From: Antedon mediterranea
Taxonomy: Eukaryota > Echinodermata > Crinoidea > Comatulida > Antedonidae
Length of the DNA: 60,000 nt
Reading direction: 5' to 3'
Assembly (NCBI RefSeq): GCF_964355755.1
Contig: NC_092673.1
Coordinates: 28,465,001-28,525,000, forward strand
Shown here: piece by piece, positions 56,690-60,000 of the stretch
How the letters are laid out: the number at the start of each line of letters is the position of its first letter
Numbering within the stretch: position 1 is the first letter of the stretch
Position numbers and translations under genes: made by a program
Notes under the pieces: model-generated
What the model was told of the DNA's origin: nothing
Database searches by the model: none
The model's input: only the letters and a program-made list of their open reading frames with translations

Positions 56690-57330
56690 ATCACACCTGT
56701 ATGTCTCAACTACATTCATGCATTATGCAAATGACATAACACCTGTGAATAATGTCTCAACTACACTATATATGCATGAACTACATATACATTATGCAAA
56801 TGACATAACACCTGTGAATAATGTCTCAACTACATAACATATACATTATGCAAATGACATAACACCTGTGAATTATGTCTCGACTACACAACATATACAT
56901 TATGCAAATGACATAACACCTGTGAATTATGTTTCAACTACGCAACATATACATTATGCAAATGACATAACACCTGTGAATCATGTCTCAACTACATGAC
57001 ATATACATTATGCAAATGACATAGCACCTGTGAATCATGTCTCAACTACATAACATTATGCAAATGACAACACCTGTGAATCATGTCTCAACTACACAAC
57101 ATAACATTATGCAAATGACATAGCACCTGTGAATCATGTCTCAACTACACAACATAACATTATGCAAATGACTTAACACCTGGATCATGTCTCAACTACA
57201 CAACATAACATTATGCAAATGACTTAACACCTGGATCATGTCTCAACTACACAACATAACATTATGCAAATGACTTAACACCTGGATCATGTCTCAACTA
57301 CACATACACATGCATTATGCAAATAGAATC
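56690..57330. repeat. Minisatellite of about 53 bp with 12 octamer motifs
   Basis: Twelve perfect ATGCAAAT words (first at 56724, last at 57317) are spaced 48-54 bp apart except the first gap of 70. Each unit reads TTATGCAAATGACATAACAC-CTGTGAATCATGTCTCAACT. The CACCTG in most units is an E-box. The last units form a sub-type with ACTTAACACCTGGATC. ATGCAAAT is the POU-domain (Oct) consensus. Confidence 0.95.
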
Positions 57331-57928
57331 GCACCAGAAAACCTACTAAGCACTTCCCTGTTTAATAATTAATTTGTATTATTTTAAGCTTGTTATGCAC
57401 CATATTGGTATTGCTATGCTGGATAATATTTAGGCTTCGTATTAGATTTCCTGTGGCGTAAACGTTTGTGTACCTATATCTAGATCATTTGTTATTTGTG
57501 ACCTTACTAAAGAAATTGATAATGTGATTTCAAATAAACCAATTAACCTCAAAATCAAGGTAGTCTAATGATGTGATACTCATCATTGTTCTGTTTGTTA
57601 CTCTAGCAACAAACCAGCACTAACATTACCATTTATTACTTAATAAAATTATTGTACATCTGTTTTCCAATATGAATCGTTGATATGCCTTTATATTATT
57701 ATTTGTAATGATCGGAAATACATAACTCTTACTTTTACATTATGCAATTTACAAGCATAAACTGTTCCTATCACTTCAGTATGATAGCAATTCATGTAAC
57801 GTAATTTCTACAGATTTAAATAATTTAATGAATAGTAGCGAAGTAGTTCTCAATAATTAATTAGAAATTTTAATTCATTTTTTCAAGAGTCTTGCATTGA
57901 AAGATGCACTAGAGATAACCAGAAATTA
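57331..57928. other. AT-rich noncoding stretch
   Basis: Nothing recognised. Confidence 0.5.
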
Positions 57929-58615
57929 GAACCAAGAACCCTACAAATCTATTGAGTGCTTAGCCACTGCAACCATCATTAGATTAAAAAGACTCCTGGG
58001 ATGATACTGAGATGTTAGTGCTGACCATCATTTGCCCAGATTCAATGTACTAAACGTTTTTAGGACTAGAACCAAGAACCCTACCAATCCATTACAAGTG
58101 CTTAGCCACTGCAACCATCATTAGATTACAAAGACTCCTGGGATGATACTGAGATGTTAGTGCTGACCATCATTTGCCCAGATTCAATGTACTAAACGTT
58201 TTTAGGACTAGAACCAAGAACCCTACCAATCCATTACAAGTGCTTAGCCACTGCAACCATCATTAGATTACAAAGACTCCTGGGATGATACTGAGATGTT
58301 AGCGCTGACCATCATTTGCCCAGATTCAATGTACTAAACGTTTTTAGGACTAGAACCAAGAACCCTACCAATCCATTACAAGTGCTTAGCCACTGCAACC
58401 ATCATTAAATTAAAAAGACTCCTGGTATGATATTGTGATGTTAGTGCTGACCATCATTTGCCCAGATTCAATGTACTAGTTGTTTTTAGGACTAGAATCC
58501 AGAACCCTACAAACCTATTACGAGTACTTAGCCACTGCAACCATCATTAAATTAAAAAGACTCCTGGGATGATATTGTGATCCAGACCATCATTTGCCCA
58601 GATTCATTTCTTATG
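57929..58615 (-). repeat. 142-bp tandem array (4.8 units), tRNA-like head in each unit
   Basis: Units start at 57929, 58068, 58210, 58352 and 58494. On the minus strand each contains GGTTGCAGTGGCTAAGCACT (A-box-like) and GGTTCTTGGTTCTAGTCC (B box GGTTCTAGTCC) at about tRNA spacing. The array therefore looks like a SINE-type unit amplified head to tail. The central units are nearly identical; the edges are more diverged. Confidence 0.85.
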
Positions 58616-58649
58616 ATACCATCATTTGCCCAGATTCATTTCTTATGAT
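58587..58649. repeat. 32-bp tandem duplication at the array edge
   Basis: CCATCATTTGCCCAGATTCA-TTTCTTATGATA occurs twice (58587 and 58619), derived from the end of the 142-bp unit. Confidence 0.9.
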
Positions 58650-59700
58650 TAGGAAAGAGTTTGATTATGATAAATTAAAATGAAAGATGAAGATTGATTT
58701 TATGATTAAATGCAGGTCACTTCATCCATTGATACCAACCAAGTTTAGCCTTTTATCGTATATCTCTATGAAAATCAATAACCAACTTTGGATCCATGCA
58801 TCATAAAGGTCTTTAAGTATAGGTATTATGTACTAAAATATAATGAGTCTGGCAAAATGATGGTTGAATTCCAGTACGCTAAGTGCTTGTCTATAAAAAT
58901 TTCAGAAGTCATTCTTACAAAATGTAGTTCTACAAAATGTCAAACAGTAAGTTCTTTAGTAAATCATATTTCTTATTCTACATGCTTAACTGAGTATTGG
59001 CGGTAGTAATGTTCTATTTAAATACTGTACCACTGTAAATGAGTAAATGTCATGGTTGCACAATTTGTTGATTGTGTGTTTTTTTTTAGTAATATAGAAA
59101 AATATTTCCCTGAATTTTACTAAGAAAGGTCAACATAAAAATGGAATTTAAATAAAAAAGGGCGAATGTCATTTTTTAAATCAATACATTACTGAGAAAG
59201 TATAAATTGTAAAATGTATTTTATTGCCCGAGGAAGTGACTTAACTTGCCAATTAATATGAGAGGCAGTAATAACACGCTGTTAACAAGATTGTAATATT
59301 CGTACTCACTGCCCGTTCTACTTCTTAAAGCCTTCAGGATTTCTTACTTAGAAGATGAGATTTTGCTTATTTTGTGAATTCAGGCAGAATTAAAGTTATA
59401 TATACTGGAAATGGGGCCAACATTAGGATCAAGTTATTTGTTTTAAAGATGTAAATGTAATAGGTGTACTTTCTAAAATTAATTTCTGCTAATTAAATTA
59501 CTATAGTTTGAAATTTTGATGTGTGTTTGTATGTGTAAATGTTCCTTAATTTGGAAGGATGTCGCATCCAATGTATTTTATGTAAGCTGCTTTCCCAGAC
59601 TCCAAAACGATTTACATAATTATAAGTTGTAACAATAAAAATGATGTGAATCTTTTTATGTGATACATCCGGGTGTTACAGTATGTTGAATTAATATTAA
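58650..59700. other. AT-rich noncoding stretch
   Basis: The frame at 58788-59006 crosses ACA|GTAAGT at 58947 but has no acceptor or recognisable protein. Not called. Confidence 0.4.
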
Positions 59701-59796
59701 TTTGAGTAGTTACTCATATTACATTGAGTAGTTACTCATAATATTACATTGAGTAGTTACTCATAATATTACATTGAGTAGTTACTCATAATATTC
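59701..59796. repeat. 25-bp tandem array, 4 copies, hairpin unit
   Basis: GAGTAGTTACTC recurs at 59704, 59726, 59751 and 59776 with ATAATATTACATT between. GAGTA pairs with TACTC, so every unit has a small hairpin. Confidence 0.9.
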
Positions 59797-59963
59797 CAGA
59801 TAATTAGGAAGAAATCTAGGCCAACAAAATATCTGAAATATACAGACAGACAAACAGGCAGACAAGATGTATGGTATCCATCTAATTACATTGATTATAC
59901 AAATTTAGTTACAAATTGTTGTGGCTTGTTCCAATAAAGAACGGTGTTATTTACAATCTAAAC

Positions 59964-59994
59964 GCTTCGCATCGTTGCTCTCGATGCGTGAAGC
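59964..59994. other. CpG-rich hairpin at the window edge
   Basis: GCTTCGCATCG and CGATGCGTGAAGC are inverted around a TTGCTCT loop, with one bulge of two bases. It stands out in AT-rich DNA and may be the end of an element that continues past the window. Confidence 0.6.
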
Positions 59995-60000
59995 ACAAAC

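Noticed and set aside
56690-57330. CRISPR array
   Set aside because: Units are contiguous diverged copies with no unique spacers, and the context is animal DNA.
58788-59006. 72-codon + frame crossing GTAAGT at 58947
   Set aside because: No acceptor, weak composition, no recognisable protein.

Overview
The window is AT-rich, gene-poor metazoan nuclear DNA. It is crowded with short DNA transposons (MITEs), tRNA-derived SINEs and tandem arrays. Bacterial-style gene organisation is absent; the little plausible coding sequence sits in short exons with GT donor sites. Repeat character (the palindrome TAGGCCTA many times over, CCTCCGCC...GGCGGAGG dispersed elements, SINEs with marine-invertebrate-type bodies, a long fold-back element) suggests a marine invertebrate, probably an echinoderm or close relative. 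That assignment is inference; no diagnostic gene is present.

Layout. 0-5.4 kb: a MITE, a SINE fragment, a dispersed CCTCCGCC element and a pyrimidine tract. 5.6-9.7 kb: a 4.1 kb fold-back (inverted-repeat) element with 1.6-1.8 kb arms. Each arm carries a satellite of about 75 bp and a C-terminal piece of a decayed multi-copy protein gene; the loop holds more of that gene. 10.5-18.8 kb: two tandem arrays, SINEs, a 36-bp perfect palindrome and a possible promoter island. 20-28 kb: a non-autonomous element with hAT-like ends (24.2-24.9 kb) and a 1.8 kb element with TA-flanked 24-bp terminal repeats (25.9-27.7 kb). 28-32 kb: SINEs and a MITE. 32.6-52.3 kb: three candidate first coding exons on the + strand, separated by introns or spacers containing MITEs and SINEs. 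52.3-60 kb: another MITE, an octamer-rich minisatellite, a 142-bp array and smaller repeats.

Best host-gene evidence. Three short + strand ORFs begin with ATG, have an in-frame upstream stop, are CpG-richer than their surroundings and end at a GT donor. They lie at 32647-32710, 40981-41422 and 52167-52239. All three end in phase 1 after a G, so each could be joined to the same downstream exon beyond the window. I infer alternative first exons of one gene, most of whose body would lie to the right. I do not recognise the protein. The 147-residue exon at 40981 is strongly basic and Ser/Arg-rich with several PKA-like sites.

How parts interact. The repeats show clear nesting: a MITE inside a SINE at 48.8-49.2 kb, and a palindromic mini-MITE inside the hAT-like element at 24.3 kb. 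Some repeats carry transcription-factor-like motifs: SRF CArG boxes in one MITE family, 12 POU octamers in the 56.7-57.3 kb array, and pol III A/B boxes in SINEs and in the 142-bp array.
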